DNA of 64,000 bases, from contig JACTAT010000014.1 in NCBI GenBank assembly GCA_014526335.1, positions 3,154,840 through 3,218,839 on the forward strand. The letters run 5' to 3'. Below are positions 10,551-20,983 of this stretch, piece by piece. The notes beneath the pieces were generated by a model. That model did not search any database. It saw only the letters and a program-made list of their open reading frames with translations, and was not told where the DNA came from. How positions within the stretch are numbered: position 1 is the first letter of the stretch; every line of letters starts with the position of its first letter. This DNA comes from Chrysaora quinquecirrha. Its lineage: Eukaryota; Cnidaria; Scyphozoa; Semaeostomeae; Pelagiidae. The position numbers were made by a program, and so were the translations under genes.

Positions 10551-13500
10551 TTACCCTAAATAGTGATACACTAAATACATTATAAAACACGTGACTATCA
10601 TTCCACCAAACAAAATCCATTTGTCCTGAAGGAGAAGAAAGTTTATGAAAATTAGTGTTTAAAGCTGAATCGTTTTGTGCAAAGTGTAAAATCGCGTTTG
10701 AATGTTTTCATTTTTTAAACTGACAAAATATAATATCGTCTACCTGTGTTCCCCTCTTCTCAGTTAGTCTCATAACTGTGTTTGATAAGCCAAGAAAGTT
10801 TCCAATGTCAAATATTCGTTTTTGAACGCCCTGTGCAGATCAAAATTAAAGTTTAAGAGCAATACACCATTTTGGTGTTCGCGACAACACATTGAATTCC
10901 ATTGTTCTTCGATGACGTCAAGTGTGGCAAAACCAGCAAAAATTCATAGCGAGTACAGGCTATATTCATAGTGAGTACAGCCCATCAACCAAAGTTGATG
11001 TGTTAGTGACACCAATTTTATCCAATAGGTCTTAAGATTAAACATGCGTAACACGCATCCTACCTTAAGTGAAAGTCTTTGTTCCTTTAGATTAGCCAGT
11101 ATACTTGAGCCACTTCCTAGCATTTCGTCCATTCCTTTATTCGCATTGTACAATCGATTGTGGTGTTGAAGTGAATGGTCTATCATGATTTTTGTATCGT
11201 TACTGACAGCCTGTAGAAAGGAAAAAACATTGCTTGCGCATTGGTAAAGAAGGCAAATTGAAATTAACAAGGTTGATTACTGCACTGAAGGTGAAATGAA
11301 GGTGAAATGGTGCTTTAGCGCCAGTCGCTAGGATCTCAGTAGGTTAACTAACCAAGACCTGGACCATGGCTGTGACGCTACCGTGGCTGGACCCGAATCC
11401 TGACCACACTGATCTCCTAACACCATGAGTCAACTGAATTACACCACGACGCCACAGCACCTTTAGTAGTCTCCTTCTCTTGAATAAGCGTCCCCTTTGG
11501 ATTGAGCTGCCTATCAGGTTTGATTCTGACACCCCTTTGCCCTTTAATAGCGTACAGTAAGTCTCCGCTTATAAGAAACAGACATATAAGAGACTGCAGC
11601 CTAGAAAATCCCACGAAACAATAGGTAAAACAATGGTTAATTGTTTTCAAACAATAGGCTGTGTCCGGTTGTTGTTTCTTAAAAGCGGGATTTACTGTAT
11701 GTGCAGGCTCTCAATGGATGAATCAAGGAACAACTTTTGCTAGTTGCTGTAACACTTAGTTTTGGTCAGAACTTTAGTTTATTCACAAATTTTAAAATAA
11801 CTGCGCCTCGTTGAGAGGAATTTTTAAATAAGCGCCCCAGTGGCTTTGTTGAGTTAATACGGAAGCAATATCAAGATGGTATAAAGAAGGACGGAGTAAG
11901 AATGTGAATAGTTAATAGATTTTCAATGTTTCAAGTTTTGTTTACTTACATTAGTGGTAAATGTTGTTGAGAGTAAATCTTCTCTTGCACGAGCTTGCTC
12001 TTCCTAAACGAGACGAGCACGAAATTAAAGTAATCGATTTATCAGTTTTTAAACTATTTTGTACCACAACGCTTAGAAGCTTTTTTGTATCACAAGCCTT
12101 TCACTTTTGCCGACGTTTTCAAGCATAAAAGATGTAGTCTGGGCGCATAGAACAAAACAAAAAATCTCTATTACATCTTTATTGTAAGTTTTATAGAGGA
12201 ACAGTGCAGCTGTAGATTTGAGACAAGGAGCAAATATATATACACCGTTTTTAATCACTTTGTACTAAAACGCTCAAAAAACAAGACTTTTGCTATTGCC
12301 AACGTTTTCGTGCATAAACGGTATGGTCTGGGCGTTTAAAACAAAACAAAAAATCTCTATCTCATCTTTTTACGATTTTGATGAAGTTCAATGCAACTGT
12401 AGAACGTAGAAGAAGAGCGGATTTTCACACCGTTTTTGCCGCTTTTGCTTTCTTTTGTTCAACAACTATCACAAACACCACGGTCTCCAAAACGATTCCA
12501 GTAGCAATACAGAGGGATGGAAACAGTAGAAAATTTTGTACTTTGAAATACCAACCTTTTGTTTCTTTTTTCGCAAATATGTTTTGAATGCAGCATCAAG
12601 ATGTCTGACATCATATTTAATTTGATCAACTTTTCTAGAGAAAAAATGGCACAAATTAACAAATCTAACAATGTTTACCCAGTGGCATAGCCAGACATCC
12701 AACAATTGAAGGGCAAAAGCTGGGAGATTAAGTAACAAGCAAGCATATTTCTTGGCAATGCAGGTTTGGGGTATTGGCAGCACTGCTCCTGGTGTAGATC
12801 TGTTGCTTAATCTCCTGGGAAAAAGGGAGTGGCCAAGGACAATGAGGGTGTCATTTTCTAATAGGATGAATAATCAAGTAGTATCCTGAAAATGTTAACA
12901 CCAGATTTAGCATATATACAAAACCTATCTTGGCAATGATTGGGGGAGGACTGCCCCAGTGCCCCCCCTGGCATTGTCACTGTGTTTAACATTAATTAGA
13001 TATTCTCCAACCATTTTAAAATGAATTGAAATATAGTATAATCCGGTTATAACATACTCAAAGGGACCATTCTATTTGGTTTGTTATAAGAAATTATGTT
13101 ATAAACAGTATCTTCTTTTGTTCTCTGACTATAGGTACAATTTTATTGGTATGCTATATCTGAGAGTATGTTATAGGCAAGTATGTTATAACCGGATTAT
13201 ACTGTACCATAAAGTTAGGAAAGACAAACTCACAATTTTGAATTTTGTCTCCTTTGTGCAGGCTCTTTCAGGAGCAGGGTGTCTAGTCTTTCTAAATTTT
13301 GGAATATTTCTTGAATCTTTGACTCAGTTTCCTTTTCCAAATCTGAAAAGAAGCATAGCTGTAGGGATGGTAAATTTATCTAACGTTTTAGCTCTAATTG
13401 CAGGAACCTTAACAATTTCCCCTTTAATCCTGGATATGATTGCACTCTAGCTCACTGAAAAGACACCAACCAGGTTTCTTTGTTACAAAACTAAACAGTT

Positions 13501-13972
13501 TTGTAATCTGCATGCAGATTGAGGGCATTGTAGGGGATTCAATTTGGTGAATTAAGACCTCTCATGATTAAAGTCTCCACACCGATACGTTTCTTGAAAA
13601 TAAAGGGCCTCTTTAAAATGTACCCTTAACACCCCCCCCCCTTCCCTCTAAAAGTTTATATAATGTGATGAATAGGGCATAGAAAAAGCAATTTTTATCA
13701 TATGGCATGTTTCAGTGCCCTGAAAGCAACTAACCAACAAGGTTTTGGCCAGTTTCTCTGCCCAAGTGGTTCAGTTGATCCTGGACTTGTAGAACCAGTC
13801 TGGAAGGAAAGAAAAAATGTCACAGAACAGAACAAGTTTCTAAATGGTTGGGTGGCCTAAGGGCCTAAATTAACAAAGAACAATAAATCAATTCATTGTT
13901 TCTATTATACTTACCTGTTCGTTTGCTGCGTAAGCTCTATCATCCTTTAATTTTGATAGCTTCTTTTGCGTG
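10551..13972 (-). CDS. GOSR2: Golgi SNAP receptor complex member 2 (membrin), first coding exon not found
   Basis: GOSR2 is a Qb-SNARE for ER-Golgi and intra-Golgi vesicle fusion, anchored by a C-terminal membrane segment. Seven exons on the minus strand: 13915-13972 ([19 protein letters not shown]), 13234-13358 ([19 protein letters not shown]), 12556-12634 ([19 protein letters not shown]), 11950-12003 (LLSTTFTTN), 11064-11210, 10744-10830 and 10551-10625. The last three encode the SNARE motif ([35 protein letters not shown]) and the tail anchor [20 protein letters not shown] with a TAA stop. The visible 625 nt give about 208 residues, close to the usual 212, so only about seven N-terminal residues are missing; their exon lies upstream of 13972 but I could not locate it. 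At 13358 the acceptor was chosen over one at 13342 because only it preserves phase. Introns carry a hAT-like MITE, two pogo-like MITEs and a SINE. Confidence 0.92.
11288..11464 (-). repeat. tRNA-derived SINE-like repeat, family 1 (GOSR2 intron)
   Basis: Closely matches 5745-5912 (GGTGAAATGGTGCTTTAGCG, CACCATGAGTCAACTGAATT, ACCACGACGCCACAGCACC), with a short internal insertion around 11370. The B box (complement of GACCCGAATCCTGACC) is degenerate. Confidence 0.65.
11553..11699. mobile_element. pogo/Tigger-like MITE (GOSR2 intron)
   Basis: Left end TACAGTAAGTCTCCGCTTAT faces right end AAAAGCGGGATTTACTGTA. The termini are imperfect inverted repeats of about 26 bases over a 147 base element with no coding content. 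Confidence 0.55.
12063..12440 (+). repeat. direct tandem duplication in GOSR2 intron
   Basis: Two diverged copies of about 180 bases (12063-12245 and 12262-12440) share GTCTGGGCG, AACAAAACAAAAAATCTCTA and CAACTGTAGA-type blocks in the same order. No coding content is evident. Confidence 0.6.
12680..12982. mobile_element. hAT-like non-autonomous element (GOSR2 intron)
   Basis: Begins CAGTGGCATAGCCAG and ends CTGGCATTGTCACTG, giving short imperfect inverted ends. It is flanked by TGTTTACC (12672-12679) and TGTTTAAC (12983-12990), an 8 base duplication with one mismatch. Eight base duplications and CAGTGGC-type ends are typical of hAT transposons. No transposase frame. Confidence 0.65.
13032..13206. 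mobile_element. pogo/Tigger-like MITE with 26 base inverted ends (GOSR2 intron)
   Basis: Left TATAGTATAATCCGGTTATA and right TATAACCGGATTATACTGTA are inverted repeats matching at 25 of 26 positions, with TA at both borders. The 175 base element has no coding potential. Confidence 0.75.
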
Positions 13973-15307
13973 CTAAAGATGTAAAAAAATTTACATTTTC
14001 ACCTCCTCAAAAACACTCGAAGTTACATTCAGCCACAAAAACATCTGATTTTGATTTTGGAGACATGATCATGATCACATGAAGTACCTGGAATAAATGA
14101 GCTGTCATTGATCCACAGGGGTACAAAGTGAGTAATTAGTCTTGTCCTTTTGGATTTGGCAGAATTTTACAAAATTTTACACTACAATTTTAAGGTTTGG
14201 GTCATAGATTCGGGTGTGTGGTTCTATTCCGTTGTGTGTTGTGGTGTGATTTTGCCGAGTTTGCTCAGACATTCATTACTTTTTTGCAATAATCGCCGGA
14301 AAATTGAACTTCAGCTTTTATTCGGAGAATCCAATCCAAAGACCGGAAAATTGGTGGGAAATGGCATATTTTCATCTTTAGAGAAACGTGAGGCATTGAC
14401 GCTACCAGGAAGAATAGGTTTCGAACCAGGGAACGTCAAGGCTCTTCGGGTGCCCTTCTCTCCTTTATGCAGCATAGTTCGTACTCTGAGGGCATTTCCA
14501 ATTCTGCAGGGCCCAGAAATTTAGAGTCTTTTTGAGCGAAAAATATTAAGTGTATTTACGAAAACGTAATGTTGAATGCGTTTAGACGAATATCGCTGTA
14601 AAAAAGCTAAGTGTTGTTCAGGCTACCCTTATATTGAGAGCCGTTACTTTCGACTTTTTCAGTTTCAGCATTTTACACAAAACATATGGATTTTGGCGTC
14701 TTTAGATTGGTTTTAATTACTCTAGCTTACTGTACTTTTTAACGACGGTGTTGGCATGAAACGGAATGAAACAGAATGGAATATAGTTTCAACAAAGAGG
14801 AACAAGGAAGCGACTGCGTGCAAATGTACTTTACTCCCACGACCTCATATCTCGACTTATGAGTATGACTCATTTCTGAAGTCTAGCAATGCGAAAGGCT
14901 GAAGTAATAAATATTGCAGATTGCAAACTTCCAATAATTTTTTAAACGATGGTAATTTCTTCATTCGTGATCTAGTTGATGACCAGCAGCAACATTTGGT
15001 AAGCTTTTGTAGTATACAGACAGTACAGTAATTTGGCATGTGAATTGCCTCATAAATTTACCGCTTTTGTGCGCGTAATTGCGGCGTAATTGAGACGGCT
15101 TATGTATGCTTAACCCTTGCCAAGCTAAAATTTGCTTCTGTACCTAAGTTCCAAATGATAGTTAATCCCAAAATCACGTTGTTTATGTTATTAAAAACAA
15201 TTGTTAAAGTATAAGAATGCCATTTTCGATAAAATTTAGACTTCCTGTTATGCACTGCACTGTAGTCAAAAGGTTTTTTATTTTCCGGTTGTTTACAAGT
15301 TAAGCGG

Positions 15308-15640
15308 CAAGGCTGTCTTCCGTCTGCAAACGCTGCAAATTATCAATGCGAAGCCATTTTTCGCAACCTTGTCACCCCTACCCTTCTCGAAAACATGTTT
15401 AAAATGCGTTCCAGGCAAGGGCTTTACGCTGGTGCAAGGCTGTCTTCCCGTCTGCAGCTTCTCAACCTCATTATTGCGATTGCATTGTTATGCAGAACTA
15501 AACTTCATCATACTTGGCTTCGATTTCAGCCATCTGTTTCTTATTTTTGAAGCCATTTTTCGCAACCTTGTCACCCCCTACCCTTCTCGAAAACATGTTT
15601 AAAATGCGTTTCCAGGCAAGGGCTTTACGCTGGTGAACTT
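15308..15640 (+). repeat. two-unit tandem duplication
   Basis: Units 15308-15435 and 15436-15640 both begin GCAAGGCTGTCTTCC and end GGCAAGGGCTTTACGCTGGTG, sharing GAAGCCATTTTTCGCAACCT. The first lacks roughly 75 internal bases present in the second. Confidence 0.75.
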
Positions 15641-15759
15641 TGCTTGTGCATATCTCAGATAGTTTCGGAGATTGCAAAATAGTTTGACCAGAGGCGCAGG
15701 AGGGTATTGAAAAGTGGGGGTGGTGAATGCTCATGTGACAGAGATCATAAACCTAAGTC

Positions 15760-16700
15760 AAGTCAAAGGTACAAACCATGAGAGAGTAAATAGCATGAAA
15801 AGATTAGTAAAAGCTTTGATGCCTTACAGACACTTGGGAAGGCAGACATGTCTGGGTTGGTGATGACAACACTGAACAAATTACCCCAAGTTAAACCAGA
15901 CATAGTGAGAACTGATGAAGAATGGGAAAGATGGACTATGGCAGACTTAGTTAAGAACTTAGAGAAATGGCTTAAAAGAAATAAGCCAGAAGAATCTGCT
16001 ATTGCAACAACAGCTAGTGAGAAACCAAAAAGAGAAAGACACTGGTTTGTTGGTGGAGAAGGTGCGTCTCAAAACAAAGAAATCACTAGACAAGGTCCAC
16101 ATTGTATCTTTTGCAAACAAAGCCACTGGGGAGATTCTTGTCAAGTCTATGGAGAAAAGGAGAAAGTTTTTCAAGGATGGAAGGTTGTGCTTTAACTGTG
16201 GAAAAGCAGGTCATAGAGAAAATAAGTGCAGAAGCAGAGGTTGCATAAAGTGTAAAGCAAGACATCATACAAGTCTTTGTGATAAAGGTGATAGAGAAAG
16301 TGACACAGTGTTGAATGCATATAGAAGTTCAGGAGAAATCAACCTCCTATAGTTCCAGTGAAAATCAAAGGCCAGACCTTCTGGGCCCATTTAGACACAG
16401 GATCAAGCAAAGATTTCATCTCAAGTGATGCAGCAAGGAAACTTAATTTGAAACCAGAGAGATACGTCACAAGAAATATTATGACAGTTAATGGAGTAAA
16501 GAAACAGTCATTGCCAATATTCAGCATTTTAATTCATTCAGTAGATGGCCAAACCAAAGAGAAAATAGCACTGGAGCTAGTGTGAGTGACTTTACAACAG
16601 TGAAAAGACCAGATTTGAGTGAACTCAAACAGAAGCACAGTTATATGAAAATTTTGAATATAGAAGCAGCTACTTTGGCTCTTGTAGGTGGTGAAGGAAA
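15760..16700 (+). pseudogene. BEL/Pao LTR-retrotransposon fragment, gag to protease, broken
   Basis: Three reading frames together resemble the BEL/Pao polyprotein. The first (to about 16150) has LGKADMSGLVMTTLNKLP and the zinc-finger pattern CIFCKQSHWGDSC. The second has a CCHC knuckle CFNCGKAGHRENKC and CIKCKARHHTSLC. The third (from about 16340) has the aspartic protease core HLDTGSSKDFIS. Frames change near 16150-16190, 16335-16355 and 16575-16590, so no intact polyprotein can be made. Similarity stops soon after the protease; reverse transcriptase, integrase and LTRs are absent. It is an old, truncated insertion. The assignment uses the well-known order of the BEL/Pao gag knuckles and DUF1758-type protease. 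Confidence 0.8.
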
Positions 16701-17289
16701 CCTCTTTCGGACTAAAATTCTTAATTATATAAACATATTTCCAAGGCAGCTGGTGGTCCTACGTGGCCTTTCAAGGTGTAAGGAAGAGGCACTTTTCAGC
16801 TTTTAAAGGGGCAGGCATAAGATTTGGCAGAAAAGTGGGAGGGCACGTGCCCCCCCTTGCCCCCCTATTCACATACACATATTTGGCTCCTACACCACTG
16901 AGTTTGACCCAAATTCAGCCTGGTGTTTCTTATAAAGGTTATTCATATAAAAAACCGTATACCATAACATTGATGAATGCCGTTACAACTAAATTAGCTC
17001 TTAGCCCATCCGAAGATAAGCCCACCCATTTTTCTCTACTATTAGAAAAGCCCATTTCTTGGAAACTGGGGAATAAGATTGTATTTTATTCAAGTATATT
17101 GATTTCTTGGAAAAGCTTTCATTGCTTCTTCTCATTTTTGCTCTTACTGGTTTCATGCTTGGTTTCATACACAGAAATCGTGAAATTTGAATACGCAATC
17201 TCACTTTCGCGATCATGCAGTCGCTGAACGTAAACCGTTTGAACCGTTGAATCTTGAACCGTTTATTGTTGAACCGCTTTGCCACGCGG

Positions 17290-17496
17290 CAGAACGTTGC
17301 CAACAAGAAAGAATTGTTTAGCATTGTTTTTGAAAAACTAGCAAAAACATTTTATGCTTGAAGCAAGCAATGTCTGACGAGCAGAGCAATTTCCAAAGTG
17401 CCCAAATCGTTAAAACATTTGCTTGTCAAGCAAATTTCAAATGTTTGGCGTGGTTTGATCAAAGATCATTTAATTTGATTGCTTGGCCAGGGCCTA
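17290..17496. mobile_element. foldback element, AAACATTG family, left-truncated copy
   Basis: Retains the middle (AAAAACATTTTATGCTTG), the phrase GCTTGTCAAGCAAATTTCAA and the right end GCTTGGCCAGGGCCTAA of the family described at 23467-23740. Confidence 0.65.
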
Positions 17497-17550
17497 ACGA
17501 AGATAGGTCAACAAAGTTCTTAGCTTAGTTACGATCTGTTTTTATTCATA

Positions 17551-17943
17551 CACACTTTTTTTTTATAAGAATACAGTCTATAAGAATATTCAGGCTCAAA
17601 ATTGCTGAAATTTAAGAATTATCTAAGAATAATCTGAGGCTCAAGCTTGACGAGGATCATTTTTATTTCTCTGCGTTTTTTACACTGCACAATAAGTGTG
17701 ATTGTCAGGCAATTGTATTTGTTTTGAAATTCATACATCCTGTCTGACTCTTTGATACAGTAACTCTTTATTAATAAAATAACAAATGACAAAGATTTGA
17801 CTTATTTCTCTTGATCTTCAGGCCAATTTACAACATTGATGATTAAGAATAATTTAAGAATATTTTCAGGCTCAAAATCGAATAAGCTTAAGAATAATCG
17901 AGGCTCGGCAAAAAATAAGGTATTCTTATAAAAAAAAAGTGTG
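17551..17943. mobile_element. TA-flanked MITE with CACAC...TATAAGAATA ends
   Basis: Left CACACTTTTTTTTTATAAGA and right TCTTATAAAAAAAAAGTGTG are perfect inverted repeats of about 23 bases, bordered by TA on both sides. The interior repeats AAGAATAATC and AGGCTCAA phrases. The TA duplication suggests a Tc1/mariner-type mobiliser (inference). No transposase. Confidence 0.8.
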
Positions 17944-18109
17944 TAATGACCTTGAGGGAAAATCGTCTGATATGTTTATTACATATGCGATTGTTTATGA
18001 GCTCGTGGAAACGAGACTTGCGGGACAGTCTTATGTCGGCAACAACTATTCAAAACTAATAGGAAACAGTTGATCGCGGTCGCAAGAGCGCTCGGGTCGA
18101 CTGCGACTA

Positions 18110-18510
18110 CACGCTTTTTTTATAAGGAACCACTTTATAAGGAACCTACATGTAGAAGGCCCGAAAATTTAAAGAACTTATACTACTAAAGAGAAAATCA
18201 CTAAGGAACTTTTCATTGTTGAATATTTTTTGTCACTGCAAACAATCAAGAATTAGAAAGCCCGTTCCATTCATTTGCAGTAAAAAATCAAATAAATTGT
18301 ACTTTGCGCATGTATCAAATGTTTCCTTGAGTAGTCTCGAGCTTTGCTTACAAGCAAATGTCTCTGTACAGTAGTCATTAAACTGTATGTGCAGTTAAAA
18401 TTAAGGAACTATTAAGGAACTTTTGGAACTACAATCGTCTCAAAAGAGGTCAAAAAATAAGGAACTTTAAGAACTAGGCCTTGAGCTAGGTTCTTTATAA
18501 AAAAAGCGTG
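18110..18510. mobile_element. TA-flanked MITE with CACGC...TATAAGGAACC ends
   Basis: Left CACGCTTTTTTTATAAGGAA and right TTCTTTATAAAAAAAGCGTG are inverted repeats with TA on both sides. It is a sister of 17551-17943: same end architecture and spacing, different interior. A third member spans 62409-63258, and a solitary right end lies at about 57440-57500. Confidence 0.8.
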
Positions 18511-18967
18511 TAACGGGAATCATTTGTCAAGTAATCACAGAAGTAAAGAACACGCCCGACTTTCTTTGAACTATGGGCCAACTATTTGCCGTTAAAAAGG
18601 AAAAAGTTGCCAAATAGTTGCTAGAGCCTATGTCGACAGGTCACTTGCGATAACTCAGTTCCAAACATCGCCGATTAGTAGTCGGCCACTGCTAAACTGG
18701 ATATAGCCCTGACTTTACAGGGCAGGCTAACGTGCAGGCTCATCAAATTTTGCGAAAGAGAAAAGTTTTGCACCTGCTCACAACTTTTCACACCCACGAC
18801 GTTTGATGAAGGAGATTGTCGGATACTTGCAGCCACATTCTAAATCGAATTTTCGGAAAATATGGTCTAATACAACGACAATTTCCTCCACACGACTCTG
18901 ACATAAAAACCAAAGAAAAGAGAAAAAAGAACAGAGATATATTCACGGGGAACGGGGACAGGGACGA

Positions 18968-19392
18968 AAGGTGAACTGGTGTTTTTAAAGAGCAAGTCGC
19001 ATAGACTGTTTCGCTACTATTGCTTCAACTTCAACTGAGCTTTAGTGGCGTAATGGAACAGTTCGGGGCCCCAAATAAGCAAATCAGTGAGAGAAATATT
19101 CAATCGACTATAATTGAAGGATCAACAAGGAACAAACCATTTCCAGGTTGGAAAAAGCTAGGTTAAATATCATTCTAGGAAAAGTGTTAAATTCGGGAAT
19201 ATTGGCTAATTATTCACTTTTCACATAAAATAATGCAATAAACCTGTATCTACAGAACCTTGTCGTCCTCCTCGGGGCTCCAAGGGCCTGGGGCCCTTAG
19301 GGGTGGCTCCAACCCCAACCTACGTCTGTTACGCCTGTTTGGACACTACTGTATGAGCTACTGAATTAGAACACAACGCCACGGCACCTTCG
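18968..19392 (-). repeat. SINE family 1 copy split by an insertion
   Basis: 18968-19055 resembles the start of the family 1 SINE (AAAGGTGAACTGGTG, AGTCGC) and 19345-19392 its end (ACACAACGCCACGGCACCTTCG). The intervening segment begins TAGTGGCGTAATGGAAC and ends near CTGTTACGCCTG, reminiscent of the hAT-like ends seen elsewhere. Decayed; the boundaries are approximate. Confidence 0.4.
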
Positions 19393-19434
19393 TGGATAAA
19401 GTTCATTTCGGATCATCAAAAATATGTTTATTAT

Positions 19435-19585
19435 GTAGTGTAGTAGTAGACTCACTCCATAAGTCCCACTACTTCGCTCGATGTTGTTGTTGTTGTTTTT
19501 CAAAATCGCTCAGTGTGGAGTGACAAATCAGAATAAGGGGAGCGTAAACTAGAGACTCGTGTAGTGAGTCTAGTGTAGTAGTTAT
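19435..19585. repeat. interspersed repeat shared with 28141-28340
   Basis: Shares GTCCCACTACTTCGCTC, ATGTTGTTG, GAGTGACAAATCA, GGGAGCGTAAACTAGA and ACTCGTG in order with 28141-28340. A family member without clear ends; class unknown. Confidence 0.6.
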
Positions 19586-20983
19586 GACTCAGGTGATGTG
19601 ATGTCATAGCCTCGAGTTCGCTTCAGGAAATTTTTGCTTCGAAAGCAATAATTCACACTTCAGCACTCTTTCTCTATTATCAATCGACTGCTTAATGCTT
19701 CTGCTTGATGGAACAAAGTATCGAGAAGGCTTTTGGGTAAGGCTGTAAGAAATTTGCCTGGTTTTCATTTCAATACACGTTTACCGTAATACATATTAAT
19801 TGTCTTTGGGTTCTTTTGCAGAAGTCTCGGCAGAAGTCTTTATCTTGTGTTTGTAGAATCGAATCAATGTGTTTGAAGGATAAGATTTTGTTTAGATCTT
19901 TTGACGTTGGGGAATATTGTTTGGTGGTAGATAAACGTTGTTATTTTGATGCGATCTGTGTTTTTGGGGTGTTTTTACTCGAAAATTTCTCTTTCGAAGC
20001 TCAAATTAAGCGCTCGAAAGTATAGGTGCCGTGTTGTTATTGAACTCGTTCATGTCAATGGCTATCTAGTGAGGTCAGGGTGTGTTCTTTCTTGCTCTTC
20101 TCGAAACAGAAAAACATTTCCTGGCTAGTCACAGCAGTTGAAACATAGTCTAAACTCAAAGGCTTAAATGTGTGGGATATTTCCTGATCTCTTGCACACA
20201 TGAAATGAAAAAGCTTTCAAAATTCATAAAGACAATGTTTGTATGTTATAGTTTTTAATAGATTTTGCGTAGTGTAGACTATATTTTTGTTCTTTGGGTT
20301 TGGCAAAGGCGTTTTCCTAGCAAGCATTTTCCATAATTTCTATGAAATATTTATAGAAAATGAAATTTCGCAACCGCGAAAAAGAGGAAAATTGCATAGT
20401 TATTGTTTGCAGAGCAGCCACTAAAATGAGATTAGTTTCAGTTTGCGTAGAGCCAAATTTGTATACTTTGGTTGATATGGCGATGCAAGGAAGAATGATA
20501 TTGAGTAATTACGTCAATGATTAGATAATTATATTCGGGAATTTGTAAGAAATTTAAGGAAGATAACCCCAAGACTCCAGACAACTACGCTCAGGAATTA
20601 CATTGGGCTTCGTCAATTCTCATTAAAGAGGGAAGGGTGGGCGACACAAATAATTGATATTGTATATTTTAGGAACAATTGGACCACGTGACAAGAACGT
20701 GTTTGATTCTGATTCAGAAGTGTTTGGTGCATGAATCGCATGTGTATCTGATGACTTGATCAGAAGAACGCTTTGGTGTTTTGTTCAGTTCAGTTCCAAC
20801 CAAGAAAGACAACTCAACATTTTCGATTTCGATCAGTCACCTGTCGGCCGTCTTGGGCTTCAAGCTTGGCAAGAAGACAGGTAGTACCTGCTGAGCGACC
20901 AAATTTCAGAAAACAACGCACATGTAGATTGCATTTATAAACTGAGTAGCCAGACCAGAGACGATAGCACTCTCGCCACCACG

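Larger units (their letters stand above)
13973..20983. other. spacer between GOSR2 and the C16orf87-like gene, repeat-rich
   Basis: This 7 kb stretch holds no complete gene that I recognise. It should contain the missing GOSR2 first exon and the two divergent promoters. Recognised contents are a tandem duplication (15308-15640), a BEL/Pao fragment (15760-16700), a truncated foldback copy (17290-17496), two TA-flanked inverted-repeat elements (17551-17943, 18110-18510), a split SINE (18968-19392) and a repeat at 19435-19585 that recurs at 28141-28340. Open frames at 14150-14524 and 19816-20025 show no family features. Confidence 0.6.

Noticed and set aside
13343..13358. Alternative GOSR2 acceptor at 13342/13343
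   Set aside because: Its use would break the phase with the exon at 13915-13972, whereas the acceptor at 13359 keeps phase and gives the expected protein length.
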